Part shown: positions 16,542 to 24,644 of the stretch, piece after piece
Layout: the number at the start of each line of letters is the position of its first letter
Position numbering within the stretch: position 1 is the stretch's first letter
The notes under the pieces: generated by a model
Databases searched by the model: none
What the model was told of the DNA's origin: nothing
Seen by the model: only the letters and a program-made list of their open reading frames with translations
Position numbers and translations under genes: made by a program
NCBI GenBank assembly: GCA_963662575.1
Contig: OY759723.1
Location: 3,844,001-3,908,000 of the forward strand
DNA from: Bin5 sp963662575
Lineage (GTDB): Bacteria; Chloroflexota; Anaerolineae; Caldilineales; Caldilineaceae
Length of the DNA stretch: 64,000 nucleotides
Direction: 5' to 3'

Positions 16542-18602
16542 CTACTCAGACTGGTAGGCCCATGTTTCCGGAGCGGCGTAGTACCACTCTGGGGCTACCG
16601 GGTTGGGGATGTTGTACATGCGGCCCGAGAATACGGCGTACCAGACTGCTTCCAGGTCGCCGGGCTGCTTGATCGAGCCGATGACCCAGAGGTTGTCCTG
16701 GTGAATCTTGTACATTTCGGCCTCGAGGTCGAATCGTACCTGTCCATCCGGCTCGGCGATGAACTCTTCGAAGATCTCGTAGAGTCGTTTGACGTCGTCC
16801 GGGGGTTCTTCGCCCTCGGCGCCGCCGGACATGACATACTGCGCCCACGGCGGGTTCACGAGCCAATTATTGCTGATTGGCATCGGTTCGCCGCGCATGG
16901 CGCCTATGATCGGGGCCTGGCCCGCCCAGTTCACGGGGCGAATCTGGAGCTCATAGTCGCCGGCCAACCTTCGTTCCGAATGCAGCTGCCCTTGCAACGG
17001 AACGACAGTTGTCTTCAGACCAATGTCTTCCCAGCCCTGTGCGATCAGCTCGGCGATGGGAACCTGCTGCACCCAGCCGGTATGCACCTGAGCCGAAAGC
17101 TCGAAAGGACGACCGTCCGGCAGCATGCGCTGCGACTGGTCATCGTTCCAGGTCAGTCCCAAGCCATCCAGGATCTCGTTTGCGCGATCCACGTCGTGCT
17201 CGGTGTGCAGCTTGAAGCCTGCGTCGGCGCCGTTATAGACCGAAGCGTCCGGCGGGGCAACCTGCGAAGGCTTGTACAGTCCATTGAAGACGACCTCGTT
17301 GATCCTGTCGCGATCGTAACCGATCGACAGCGCGACGCGGAAGTCCTTGTTGCGGAACAACTCGCGCAGTACGTCGTCCTCAGTCGACATGTTGAACGTA
17401 ATCACGCCCAGCACATCCGACCAGCCGAACTGGGGCAGCACTCGGTAGCCGCCGCTCTCTTCATTCTGCTTGAGGACCGGATAGTTGGTCAGGTAACCCA
17501 GCGTATACGGGTTCATATAGTCGGTCTGGCCAGCGATAACGTCCAGCAGAATCGCTTCGCGGTCACCGAGGTTGGGCCGGTTGATGCGGTCTACATAAGG
17601 CAACTGGTTGCCTGCGATGTCGATCTTCCAGTAGTAAGGATTGCGCTCAAGCTCCTGCACCGGCACACTGGCGCCGCGGGTAACAGCTTTCCAGGCGAAG
17701 ATTGTCGGTTCGTCGGGATTGCCGTACCAGTCGTGTTCGGCCTGGAACAGTTCAACCCAGTTCGAGAAGCCCCTCTCCTCGGCAATTGCATTCACATCGT
17801 CCGCATCGGTGTAGTCGGGATGGAACTGCTTCAGATAATGTGCAGGCGCATAGGGCATCGGGCGCCAGCGGTTGAGTCGTTCGAGCAGCACACCGTAAGG
17901 AGCCTTAAACTCCATTACAATGGTATTCTCGTCGACCTTGGTGACAGTGCCCATTTCGCCGCCGACCTTCATATTGTTGACGCCGTTGGGGTTCAGCTCT
18001 TCGTTGGCGGCAATCGCCTCGTACCAGAAGACGAAGTCGTCAGCGCCAAATGGCTCGCCGTCAGACCACTTGATGCCGGGGCGAATCGTGAACGTCGTTG
18101 AGAGGCCGTCCGCGCTCGTCTCAGCATTCATGAACACGTTGGGCAGCACGCCCTGCATGTTCGAGCCGTACACATGCGGGAACTCGCGCAGAAGGTCTTC
18201 GAGGAAGTCGAAGTTGCCCTCGTGCGTATTCCGCATCGTGCCGCCGTATTCACCGATCTGGTCGGCCGGTTGCATCACCAGCGGCTCATCCGGCAGCCGC
18301 TCCTCGACCGGAGGCAGTGAACCATCGGCAACCATCGCATCCAGCATCGGAGACTGCTGGAAGGATGTGATTTCGTTACCTGTCGCTGCCTCATAGTCGG
18401 CAATCGTATTGAACTGCTCGACTTGCTGGGTGAATTCGACCATCATGCCGTCATCGGCCATGGTCTCATCCTCCGAGGCAGCCTCTTCTGCCATGGCGGG
18501 CTCTTCGGCCATCTCGGCTTCCTGTGGCTGTCCACCACCACAACCTGCCAGCACAAGGCCAAGAATGATGAAGAGACTCGCGACTAACCTGAACTGCTTC
18601 AT
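16542..18602 (-). CDS. ABC transporter substrate-binding lipoprotein, family 5 (large)
   Basis: A 686-residue peptide/solute-binding protein. It has a Sec signal with lipobox ending LVLAGC (Cys21), then an acidic low-complexity linker (about residues 28-52, rich in Glu/Ala/Met), then the SBP_bac_5 fold; ITFNMSTEDDVLRELFRNKD and FRVALSIGYDRDRINE are the conserved centre. At 686 residues it is longer than the usual 500-600. The ribosome-binding site AAAGGAGGG is excellent. It is the first gene of the Opp operon and anchors in the outer face of the cytoplasmic membrane. Substrate unknown. Confidence 0.93.
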   Translation of the reverse strand: MKQFRLVASLFIILGLVLAGCGGGQPQEAEMAEEPAMAEEAASEDETMADDGMMVEFTQQVEQFNTIADYEAATGNEITSFQQSPMLDAMVADGSLPPVEERLPDEPLVMQPADQIGEYGGTMRNTHEGNFDFLEDLLREFPHVYGSNMQGVLPNVFMNAETSADGLSTTFTIRPGIKWSDGEPFGADDFVFWYEAIAANEELNPNGVNNMKVGGEMGTVTKVDENTIVMEFKAPYGVLLERLNRWRPMPYAPAHYLKQFHPDYTDADDVNAIAEERGFSNWVELFQAEHDWYGNPDEPTIFAWKAVTRGASVPVQELERNPYYWKIDIAGNQLPYVDRINRPNLGDREAILLDVIAGQTDYMNPYTLGYLTNYPVLKQNEESGGYRVLPQFGWSDVLGVITFNMSTEDDVLRELFRNKDFRVALSIGYDRDRINEVVFNGLYKPSQVAPPDASVYNGADAGFKLHTEHDVDRANEILDGLGLTWNDDQSQRMLPDGRPFELSAQVHTGWVQQVPIAELIAQGWEDIGLKTTVVPLQGQLHSERRLAGDYELQIRPVNWAGQAPIIGAMRGEPMPISNNWLVNPPWAQYVMSGGAEGEEPPDDVKRLYEIFEEFIAEPDGQVRFDLEAEMYKIHQDNLWVIGSIKQPGDLEAVWYAVFSGRMYNIPNPVAPEWYYAAPETWAYQSE

Positions 18603-19036
18603 TGAGATTCCCTCCTTTGGGGATGTGGAAAAGAAATGATAGGACTTGGCAGAGACGTGCGGCCGGGAACCGGTCGCAGACCGCCTACTACCGATATAGG
18701 GTGTGTAAGATCAATCTGATTAGGGCTTTAATTCAGGGGGAGTGCGGCTAGTTTCCTTCAAGAGTGGTGTGATTGTCAAATCTGGGAGTCGCTCGCAACC
18801 GCCCAAGGTCGGTTGCCTGAAGTCAGAATTTTCGCCCACGCCCGCGAGGATTTTCGGCGAAGTGTTTTGCGCTGCGACCTATCCGAGATGACTTGAGCCT
18901 CGATCCAGGAAAGCCGACAGATTGCGTGTCAACGTATTTGAGGTGGGTCATATCACAGGGGCTCGACTGCCGACTCCGCAGCAGCTTTCCCAGGTGTCCT
19001 CGTATTCACTGGGCAGCAAAGTAGGAAGCGAGCAAG
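18603..19036. other. 434-bp leader region upstream of the Opp operon
   Basis: No gene is supported. It must hold the promoter for the minus-strand Opp operon, but I found no convincing -35/-10 pair at normal spacing (a TTGACA on the minus strand at 18774-18779 has no -10 partner). There is a 7-bp hairpin gcaaccg/cggttgc at 18795-18816. Confidence 0.5.
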
Positions 19037-19119
<83 letters not shown>

Positions 19120-19127
19120 GGCAGTCC

Positions 19128-19156
19128 ATTGTAGAAAATCGTCCTTGTCGTGTCAA
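19128..19156 (-). promoter_or_regulatory. Near-consensus sigma-70-type promoter for tRNA-Leu
   Basis: On the minus strand, TTGACA (19151-19156), a 17-base spacer and TACAAT (19128-19133). The predicted start point is about 2 bases before the tRNA 5' end. Confidence 0.85.
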
Positions 19157-19347
19157 TTCATGCTGCCGCAGAGTCAAGTACCAATTTGAGGGGACCTCAT
19201 ATGTCCAATATTGGTCACGATTCCTTGCTTGAGGTTTTAGCGAAACCAGTTCGAAAATGGGAAGGCGACCGCTCGACCTTACACTAAGTTCGAACCAGAT
19301 CGCCTACGATTCTGAGGGCAACGGCTCTCTCTGGTACAACCGAAAGG

Positions 19348-20562
19348 TCACCGGTTAAGATAGCGCCTCACGTTTTCCAAGTGCTCAGAATAAGTCTCCG
19401 CAAATACGTGCCCGCCACTGCCATCCGCTGCCGCAACGTAGTAGAAGAATCCGTGGCTCTCTGGATACAGCACCGCGCGAAAGGAGTCCTCGCCCGGACT
19501 GGCGATGGGACCGGGCGGAATCCCCGGATTCAAGTAGGTGTTATAGGGACTGATTACACCCTGGTATTCTTCCAGAAATACCGGTGTCTTCCACCATTGA
19601 TCGCTCTCTTCCTGGTAGCCCATCGCATACTGCACCGTAGCATCAATCTCCAGCAGCATACCATTTGCCAGCCTATTGAGCATGACTCCGGCGATGGTCG
19701 GACGATCCTCCGCGGCCACGGCTTCCCTCTCGACAATGCTTGCCAATATCAGAGCCTCGTACAGACTCGGTGGATTCGTGCCATCGGCTTCGGCTTGCAG
19801 GTAGATTGGCATCATCCGAGCGGCGAACGCGTCGAGTTGTCGAGCAATCAGGTCGCCGGCCGTCGGTTCTACGGCCGGCAACTGGTACGTGGCAGGGAAC
19901 AGGAACCCCTCCAGGCTCGCGCCCTCCGGCCTTTCCTCCAGGAACGGCCAGCGATCGCTTTTGACAGCACAGCAGGCGGGCGGATCAACATGTGGAGCCG
20001 TGCCTGACTGGGTAGAAGCTATTCGGTTCAGCGCGCTGAGGTCAGGTACCTGTGCGGTTCCCCGGTACTCTTCACCCGATACTATCCCGGCTTGCTCCAG
20101 AGAGTCAGCTACCTGCTCCAGCCGCCACCCTTCACGTATTGTGACCGCGATCCCAGCGGCCTGCTCGTCGAGCAGGGCTTCCGCAATTTCCGCCGGCGTC
20201 ATGTTGGCCCGCAATAGAAATGTTCCGGCTTTCAACTCCTGTGCCTGGCCAGTCGAACGCACGTAGGCTTCAAAGAGCTCCGCGTCGTGAATCAGCCCTG
20301 CCAGCGCCAAATGCTCGGAGATAGCCCGTGCGGGTGTTCCCAATTCAATCTCGAAGGCGATCACCCGATCGTCGTCCGACGTAGGGACATAGAGCGCAGG
20401 TCGATAAGTATCCAGATGGTCGTACAGCATCTCCTCTCTGGTACAACTGGTCAGCGCGACAGCAAGAAGGAGGAGGATCATGCTATATGCCAGCTTGGGC
20501 CGGCTCCTCTCAGTGGTTGGACCGAAGAATCGGGATACCCGGCTCTTTTGGGCATTTCGCAT
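19348..20562 (-). CDS. mltG: Endolytic murein transglycosylase MltG
   Basis: A 404-residue YceG/MltG-family enzyme that cuts nascent glycan strands and so ends peptidoglycan chain growth. The family blocks EGFLFPATYQ (about 219-228) and ALILASIVERE are present; Glu278 is the likely catalytic residue. A LysM-like subdomain precedes them. The N terminus has one hydrophobic segment ending LTSC (Cys40), so it may be a lipoprotein rather than having a plain membrane anchor. Start 20562 has AGGAGAGG upstream. About 30 residues around 180-210 (with CC) look like an insertion. Confidence 0.92.
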   Translation of the reverse strand: MRNAQKSRVSRFFGPTTERSRPKLAYSMILLLLAVALTSCTREEMLYDHLDTYRPALYVPTSDDDRVIAFEIELGTPARAISEHLALAGLIHDAELFEAYVRSTGQAQELKAGTFLLRANMTPAEIAEALLDEQAAGIAVTIREGWRLEQVADSLEQAGIVSGEEYRGTAQVPDLSALNRIASTQSGTAPHVDPPACCAVKSDRWPFLEERPEGASLEGFLFPATYQLPAVEPTAGDLIARQLDAFAARMMPIYLQAEADGTNPPSLYEALILASIVEREAVAAEDRPTIAGVMLNRLANGMLLEIDATVQYAMGYQEESDQWWKTPVFLEEYQGVISPYNTYLNPGIPPGPIASPGEDSFRAVLYPESHGFFYYVAAADGSGGHVFAETYSEHLENVRRYLNR

Positions 20563-20607
20563 TTCAAGTTCCTCTCCTTGCTTCTTGGCTATCACTCCCT
20601 GAATCGC

Positions 20608-20613
20608 AGTATA
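20608..20613 (-). promoter_or_regulatory. Extended -10 promoter for mltG
   Basis: Minus strand reads TGC-TATACT, an extended -10. The -35 region is weak. It gives a leader of roughly 40 bases before mltG. Confidence 0.55.
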
Positions 20614-20769
20614 GCACTTTGAAAGGCGACATATGAATTTCACGAATAATAGTTACTACCCAGCCTCGTCCTATTGCGACCCTGAGTTACAGTTTCCCCT
20701 GGGGACAGCGGGCGGCCATCAGTCCTTTTTCGCCAGGTCTGAGGAGTTGCTTGGGCCGAATGTCCATCA

Positions 20770-20830
20770 GGGCGCTCGAGCCTTAGGCCCTCCCTTGTGC
20801 CGGAGGAATCCCCCTGCAACTCCTTCCTCC
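20770..20830. repeat. REP-like dispersed repeat, copy 1
   Basis: A 61-base element that aligns without gaps to 57006-57066 with 47 of 61 positions equal by hand count; the core ggccctcccttgtgc is identical. This copy has degenerate hairpin arms. Confidence 0.65.
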
Positions 20831-20896
20831 TCCATGCCGTACACGTTGGTCGCGCCCGCGCATCACCCCAGTTCGCGACACGCAATCGGAATCTGC

Positions 20897-20902
20897 TATA
20901 AT
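20897..20902 (+). promoter_or_regulatory. Extended -10 promoter for rmd
   Basis: TGC-TATAAT, perfect extended -10, 26 bases upstream of the rmd start codon. The -35 is weak (TTCGCG near 20872). Confidence 0.7.
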
Positions 20903-20927
20903 TGCGCTTTCAGGAAAGGCTACCTTT

Positions 20928-21923
20928 GTGCGTGTCCTAATCACAGGCATCTCCGGCTTTGTTGGCGCAACTCTGGCAGAATACCTCCTGTCCGAAGGTT
21001 TCGGCCAGTCTGTGGAAATTCACGGTACTATCCATCGCGCCGACAGTCGGATTCAATCCATACGCCACCGGCTGCACCTGCACAAGGGGGACTTGCGCAA
21101 CCCGTCCTGGATCGAGCAGGTTGTAGAGACCGTCAGGCCGCGACTCGTCTTTCACCTGGCGGCGTGGAGTGACGTTCGGGCTAGCTGGGACCAACCTTGG
21201 GCGACATATGAACTCAACATCGGCTGCCAACTGAACCTGCTGGAAGCATTGCGGCGCCACTCTCCGGACGCCCGCGTGCTTGTTGTGGCCTCTTCGGAGG
21301 TCTATGGGTTAATAAAATCTGAGGATCTGCCGATCGACGAAGGGACGCCGTTGCGCCCCAATTCACCTTACGGCATAAGCAAAGTCGCGCAGGACCTGAT
21401 GGCGCAGCAGTATTGGTTCAACTTTTCAATACCGACCGTGCGCGTGCGCAGTTTCAATCATATTGGGCCAGGCCAGTCGGACAGTTTTGTCGCCAGCGCA
21501 TTTGCCCGCCAGATTGCCGAAATAGAAGCGGGTCTGCAGGAGCCGATCCTCAGAGTTGGGAACCTGGAGGCCGAACGCGACTACACCGACGTAAGGGATA
21601 TGGTCCGCGCCTACTGGCTTGCACTCAAGCACGGAGAACCAGGCGACGTCTACAATGTAGGCAGTGGAACTTCCTTCTCTGTACAGGAGCTCTTGCAGAA
21701 CCTGCTGGAGTTGTCCGCTGTCGAAATCAAGGTGGAACAGGATCCGCAACGGTTGCGGCCCAGCGACGTTGCATGCACAGTCTGCAATCCGGCCGAACTG
21801 TTCGAAGCGACCGGCTGGCGCCCCACCATATCGCTGCGAGAGAGTCTGGCAGATGTGCTTCAGTATTGGCGGAAATTTGCCAGGGCCCGCCCGGGTAACC
21901 CGCCTGAAGCAAGAAAGCCTTGA
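20928..21923 (+). CDS. rmd: GDP-6-deoxy-D-mannose (rhamnose) reductase-like epimerase
   Basis: A 331-residue NAD(P)-dependent extended short-chain dehydrogenase. The Rossmann motif GISGFVG is at 7-13 and the catalytic YGISK has Tyr148/Lys152. Sequence features such as SYNVGSG-type VYNVGSGTSF and its position next to gmd suggest it reduces GDP-4-dehydro-6-deoxy-D-mannose to GDP-D-rhamnose. A GDP-fucose synthase role is less likely but not excluded. Start is GTG at 20928 with AGGAAAGG upstream. The product would feed a cell-surface polysaccharide. Confidence 0.82.
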   Translation: MRVLITGISGFVGATLAEYLLSEGFGQSVEIHGTIHRADSRIQSIRHRLHLHKGDLRNPSWIEQVVETVRPRLVFHLAAWSDVRASWDQPWATYELNIGCQLNLLEALRRHSPDARVLVVASSEVYGLIKSEDLPIDEGTPLRPNSPYGISKVAQDLMAQQYWFNFSIPTVRVRSFNHIGPGQSDSFVASAFARQIAEIEAGLQEPILRVGNLEAERDYTDVRDMVRAYWLALKHGEPGDVYNVGSGTSFSVQELLQNLLELSAVEIKVEQDPQRLRPSDVACTVCNPAELFEATGWRPTISLRESLADVLQYWRKFARARPGNPPEARKP

Positions 21924-22055
21924 CCCTTACGTTAATTCGGGTGTCGCCAGGTTCCGGCCCTGGGGACTCACTACAGACCAAACGGCACGCGACTAAGCCA
22001 GAGCCGCTGCTACCTTAAGCAAGCGCGGCGCCGCCCGCAAGAGGAGAATTTTTCT

Positions 22056-23045
22056 ATGCCGACAGCCCTGATTACAGGCGTCACCGGACAGGATGGTAGC
22101 TATCTCGCCGAGCTTCTGCTAGAGCAGGGTTACACAGTCGTTGGTATGGTGCGCCGCACCAGCACAGTAAATTTTGACCGCATCAGGCACATCCAGAACG
22201 AGATTGAAATTGTCCAGGGTGATCTGCTCGATCAGATGAGCCTGATAAGTATTTTGCAGGAATACCGGCCGCAGGAAGTCTACAATCTTGCAGCCCAAAG
22301 CTTTGTCCCCACCAGCTTCACCCAACCGGTGCTGACCGGCGAGTTTACCGCCTTGGGCGTCACGCGCATTTTGGACGCCATTCGTATCGTCGATCCATCG
22401 GTCCGATTCTACCAGGCCAGCAGCAGCGAGATGTTCGGTAGGGTCCGCGAGGTTCCCCAGTCCGAGAGTACGCCTTTCTATCCCCGCAGCCCGTACGGCG
22501 TTGCCAAAGTTTACGGCCATTGGATCACTGTAAACTACCGCGAGAGCTACGGAATCTACGCCTGCTCGGGCATCCTCTTCAACCACGAAAGCCCTCGCCG
22601 CGGCCTGGAATTCGTGACCCACAAGATCACCAATGGTGTTGCCCGCATCAAGCTCGGCCTCAGTAACGAGCTGCGGTTAGGGAATCTGGATTCGCGCCGT
22701 GATTGGGGCTTCGCACCGGACTATGTACGCGCAATGTGGCTGATGCTCCAGCAGGATGAACCGGATGACTACGTTGTTGCCACCGGCGAAACACACAGTG
22801 TTCGCGAGTTTCTGGAAAAGTCCTTCAGCCATGTCGATCTGGACTGGCAGGAGTTCGTCGTCCAGGACGACAGCTTCTATCGCCCTGCTGAAGTGGATCT
22901 TCTCGTGGGCGACGCTTCCAAAGCCGGCCAAAAACTTGGATGGGAACCGACCGCCTCTTTCGGCGAGTTGGTGCGGCTCATGGTTGACGCAGATCTTGCA
23001 TATTGGGATCGGCAAATGAAGCGAGACGCCGCAATCTCATCATGA
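22056..23045 (+). CDS. gmd: GDP-mannose 4,6-dehydratase
   Basis: A 329-residue enzyme matching GMD throughout: ITGVTGQDGSYLAELLL at the N terminus (NADP-binding GVTGQDG, residues 8-14), the AAQSFVPTSFTQP block, ASSSEMFG, and YGVAK with Tyr147/Lys151. It dehydrates GDP-D-mannose to GDP-4-dehydro-6-deoxy-D-mannose, the substrate of the upstream reductase. AAGAGGAGAA precedes the ATG. The gene order reductase-dehydratase, with 132 bases between, implies one transcript. Confidence 0.95.
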   Translation: MPTALITGVTGQDGSYLAELLLEQGYTVVGMVRRTSTVNFDRIRHIQNEIEIVQGDLLDQMSLISILQEYRPQEVYNLAAQSFVPTSFTQPVLTGEFTALGVTRILDAIRIVDPSVRFYQASSSEMFGRVREVPQSESTPFYPRSPYGVAKVYGHWITVNYRESYGIYACSGILFNHESPRRGLEFVTHKITNGVARIKLGLSNELRLGNLDSRRDWGFAPDYVRAMWLMLQQDEPDDYVVATGETHSVREFLEKSFSHVDLDWQEFVVQDDSFYRPAEVDLLVGDASKAGQKLGWEPTASFGELVRLMVDADLAYWDRQMKRDAAISS

Positions 23046-23237
23046 ATGCCGCGGACATGATCGCATAGCGTCAACGCTCCACAACCCTTCCCTAAACCGG
23101 TCATTTCGACGCCAGACAGCTTGGATTTTGGCGTTTCAGCCTCAGATCAGCGACAATAGTTATGTGGATTGCCTACAACATCAATATGTTCGGCACACAA
23201 GCACATTCGGTCCCTCTCAGGTAGCAGCAAGTCCAGA

Positions 23238-23846
23238 ATGGCAGAAAAACTTCGCATTTTTGTAAGCGCAACTAAAGATTTGGAACAGGAACGGGCTCTC
23301 GTTGGCCGCATCCTGGCTGAGTTGCCCGTGCAGGTAGGCGCTGAAATTCGCCGCACACCTACCACCGGCGTCGACTACGATACCCTGTTTGAACTGATCA
23401 GCAATGTCGACAGAATCTATTTCCTCCTCGGACGCGACATCACCGCCCCGTTTGGCGCTGAATGGCAGCTTGCAATCCGCCTGGAGAGGACCATTGTCCC
23501 CTACAAGTTGCAAGGAATGCGCACGCAGGCCGGGCGGGAGTTTCTGCGTCTCGCCCACGCGCCCTGGAAGTCTTTCATCAGCAGCCGGCAACTGGGACAG
23601 CAGATTGGATTGGACCTCATCGACACACTGCTCCATCCTGAAAACCGCTATGGTTTGCAGATGATGGAAGTAGAAGGGTTGCAGCAGAGCAGACAGAAGT
23701 TGCGGCAGGGCCTCGAAAGATTGTCGACTCCGCCACAACTGGGCGAGAGTGGCGTTGGCGTGTCTGGCGGCGCCGAGGGTGGCGGTGTAATTCTCGACCC
23801 CGCTGAGGCCCAGGCGCTGATTGCCGATGAACTTGAGGACCGCTGA
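23238..23846 (+). CDS. DUF4062 domain protein
   Basis: A 202-residue protein whose N terminus (KLRIFVSATKDLEQERA) matches the DUF4062 pattern of a beta strand, FVS and a following acidic helix, a TIR-like flavodoxin fold often found at the N terminus of large NTPase or defence proteins. The domain covers about residues 1-140. The rest is a Gly/Ser/Val-rich linker (about 165-190) and a short acidic tail, with no NTPase or effector domain. Function unknown. Start 23238 fits the domain boundary; the ribosome-binding site is poor. Confidence 0.75.
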   Translation: MAEKLRIFVSATKDLEQERALVGRILAELPVQVGAEIRRTPTTGVDYDTLFELISNVDRIYFLLGRDITAPFGAEWQLAIRLERTIVPYKLQGMRTQAGREFLRLAHAPWKSFISSRQLGQQIGLDLIDTLLHPENRYGLQMMEVEGLQQSRQKLRQGLERLSTPPQLGESGVGVSGGAEGGGVILDPAEAQALIADELEDR

Positions 23847-23936
23847 AACTGGCGTACCTGGGCCAAAGTTTCCCGGTTTGATGGCCACAGAATTAGTTAT
23901 TGGGATTTTCCTCTCTTCGACCCGAACAGTGCCGCG

Positions 23937-24539
23937 ATGCCCGCACTTTCCCGTGTAGCGCCCCTAATCGAAAGTTCGGAATTGGACGCCCTGGCAAGCA
24001 AGTATGGGCAACCGCTATGGCGCCGCCATTTCATTGAGACGGATGCCTATATGCGCGCCTATCGAGGGCAGACGGATCCAGATCGACGAGGCGAAGTTGT
24101 TTTCGCCATCCGCCAATGCAACGGCGAGATCCTGCTTCACACCAAGCACCGATACGAGACGCCAATCTATCGATTGCCAACCGGCCGCATCGAACGCGGA
24201 GAATCCGTCGAAGATGCTCTGTACCGGGAAATCGCTGAAGAAACCGGGCAAAGGGTCCAATTGCGCCGTTTTGTGGGCGTGTTGGACTGTCACTTTGTCT
24301 ATCAAGGTTCCAACACGCCTTACGTCAGTTACATCTTCTATCTGGAGAGTCTGAGCAAGGAATTACGCCCTACTGACACGGAAGAGATCGCCGGTTATAG
24401 AACGGTGCCCGCACAAGAACTGTGCGCCGTAGCCCAGACTCTGCGCAATCTTCAGTCTCATCGTCGCACGTGGGGCTACTGGCGTTCGTTGGCGCACGAA
24501 GTCGTCCATCGTGCCTTGGTGTTCAACTTTCGAAGTTAG
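23937..24539 (+). CDS. Nudix hydrolase
   Basis: A 200-residue pyrophosphohydrolase. A complete Nudix box runs from Gly83 to Gly104 (GRIERGE, then REIAEETG), with all the metal-binding glutamates present. Such enzymes cleave nucleoside diphosphates linked to another group. The C-terminal 40 residues are basic and specific to this protein. It lies alone between the DUF4062 gene and pheT; substrate unknown. Confidence 0.88.
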   Translation: MPALSRVAPLIESSELDALASKYGQPLWRRHFIETDAYMRAYRGQTDPDRRGEVVFAIRQCNGEILLHTKHRYETPIYRLPTGRIERGESVEDALYREIAEETGQRVQLRRFVGVLDCHFVYQGSNTPYVSYIFYLESLSKELRPTDTEEIAGYRTVPAQELCAVAQTLRNLQSHRRTWGYWRSLAHEVVHRALVFNFRS

Positions 24540-24644
24540 CCAGACTATTTTTTCAAGCTATTTTGTTAGTAACACCGTTGTAGTTGAGTCTGTCGACGGC
24601 TACTGGCTGTAGCAGAATGCAATTTAACCGGTTGGGAGTACATC

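Larger units (their letters stand above)
20563..20927. other. 365-bp divergent promoter region between mltG and rmd
   Basis: No gene is supported; the open frame covering it is an overlap of rmd in another frame. It contains an extended -10 for each flanking gene (20608-20613 minus and 20897-20902 plus) and a REP-like element at 20770-20830. Confidence 0.7.

Noticed and set aside
16395..18101. 568-codon open frame on the plus strand
   Set aside because: It is antisense to the binding-protein gene at 16542-18602, has no ribosome-binding site or domain, and mirrors the codon bias of the real gene.
18774..18779. Minus-strand TTGACA upstream of the Opp operon
   Set aside because: The sequence at the proper -10 distance reads GGAAAC, so no promoter can be supported.
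20633..21172. 179-codon open frame upstream of and overlapping rmd
   Set aside because: It covers the promoter and repeat region and then runs in another frame over the clear Rossmann protein.
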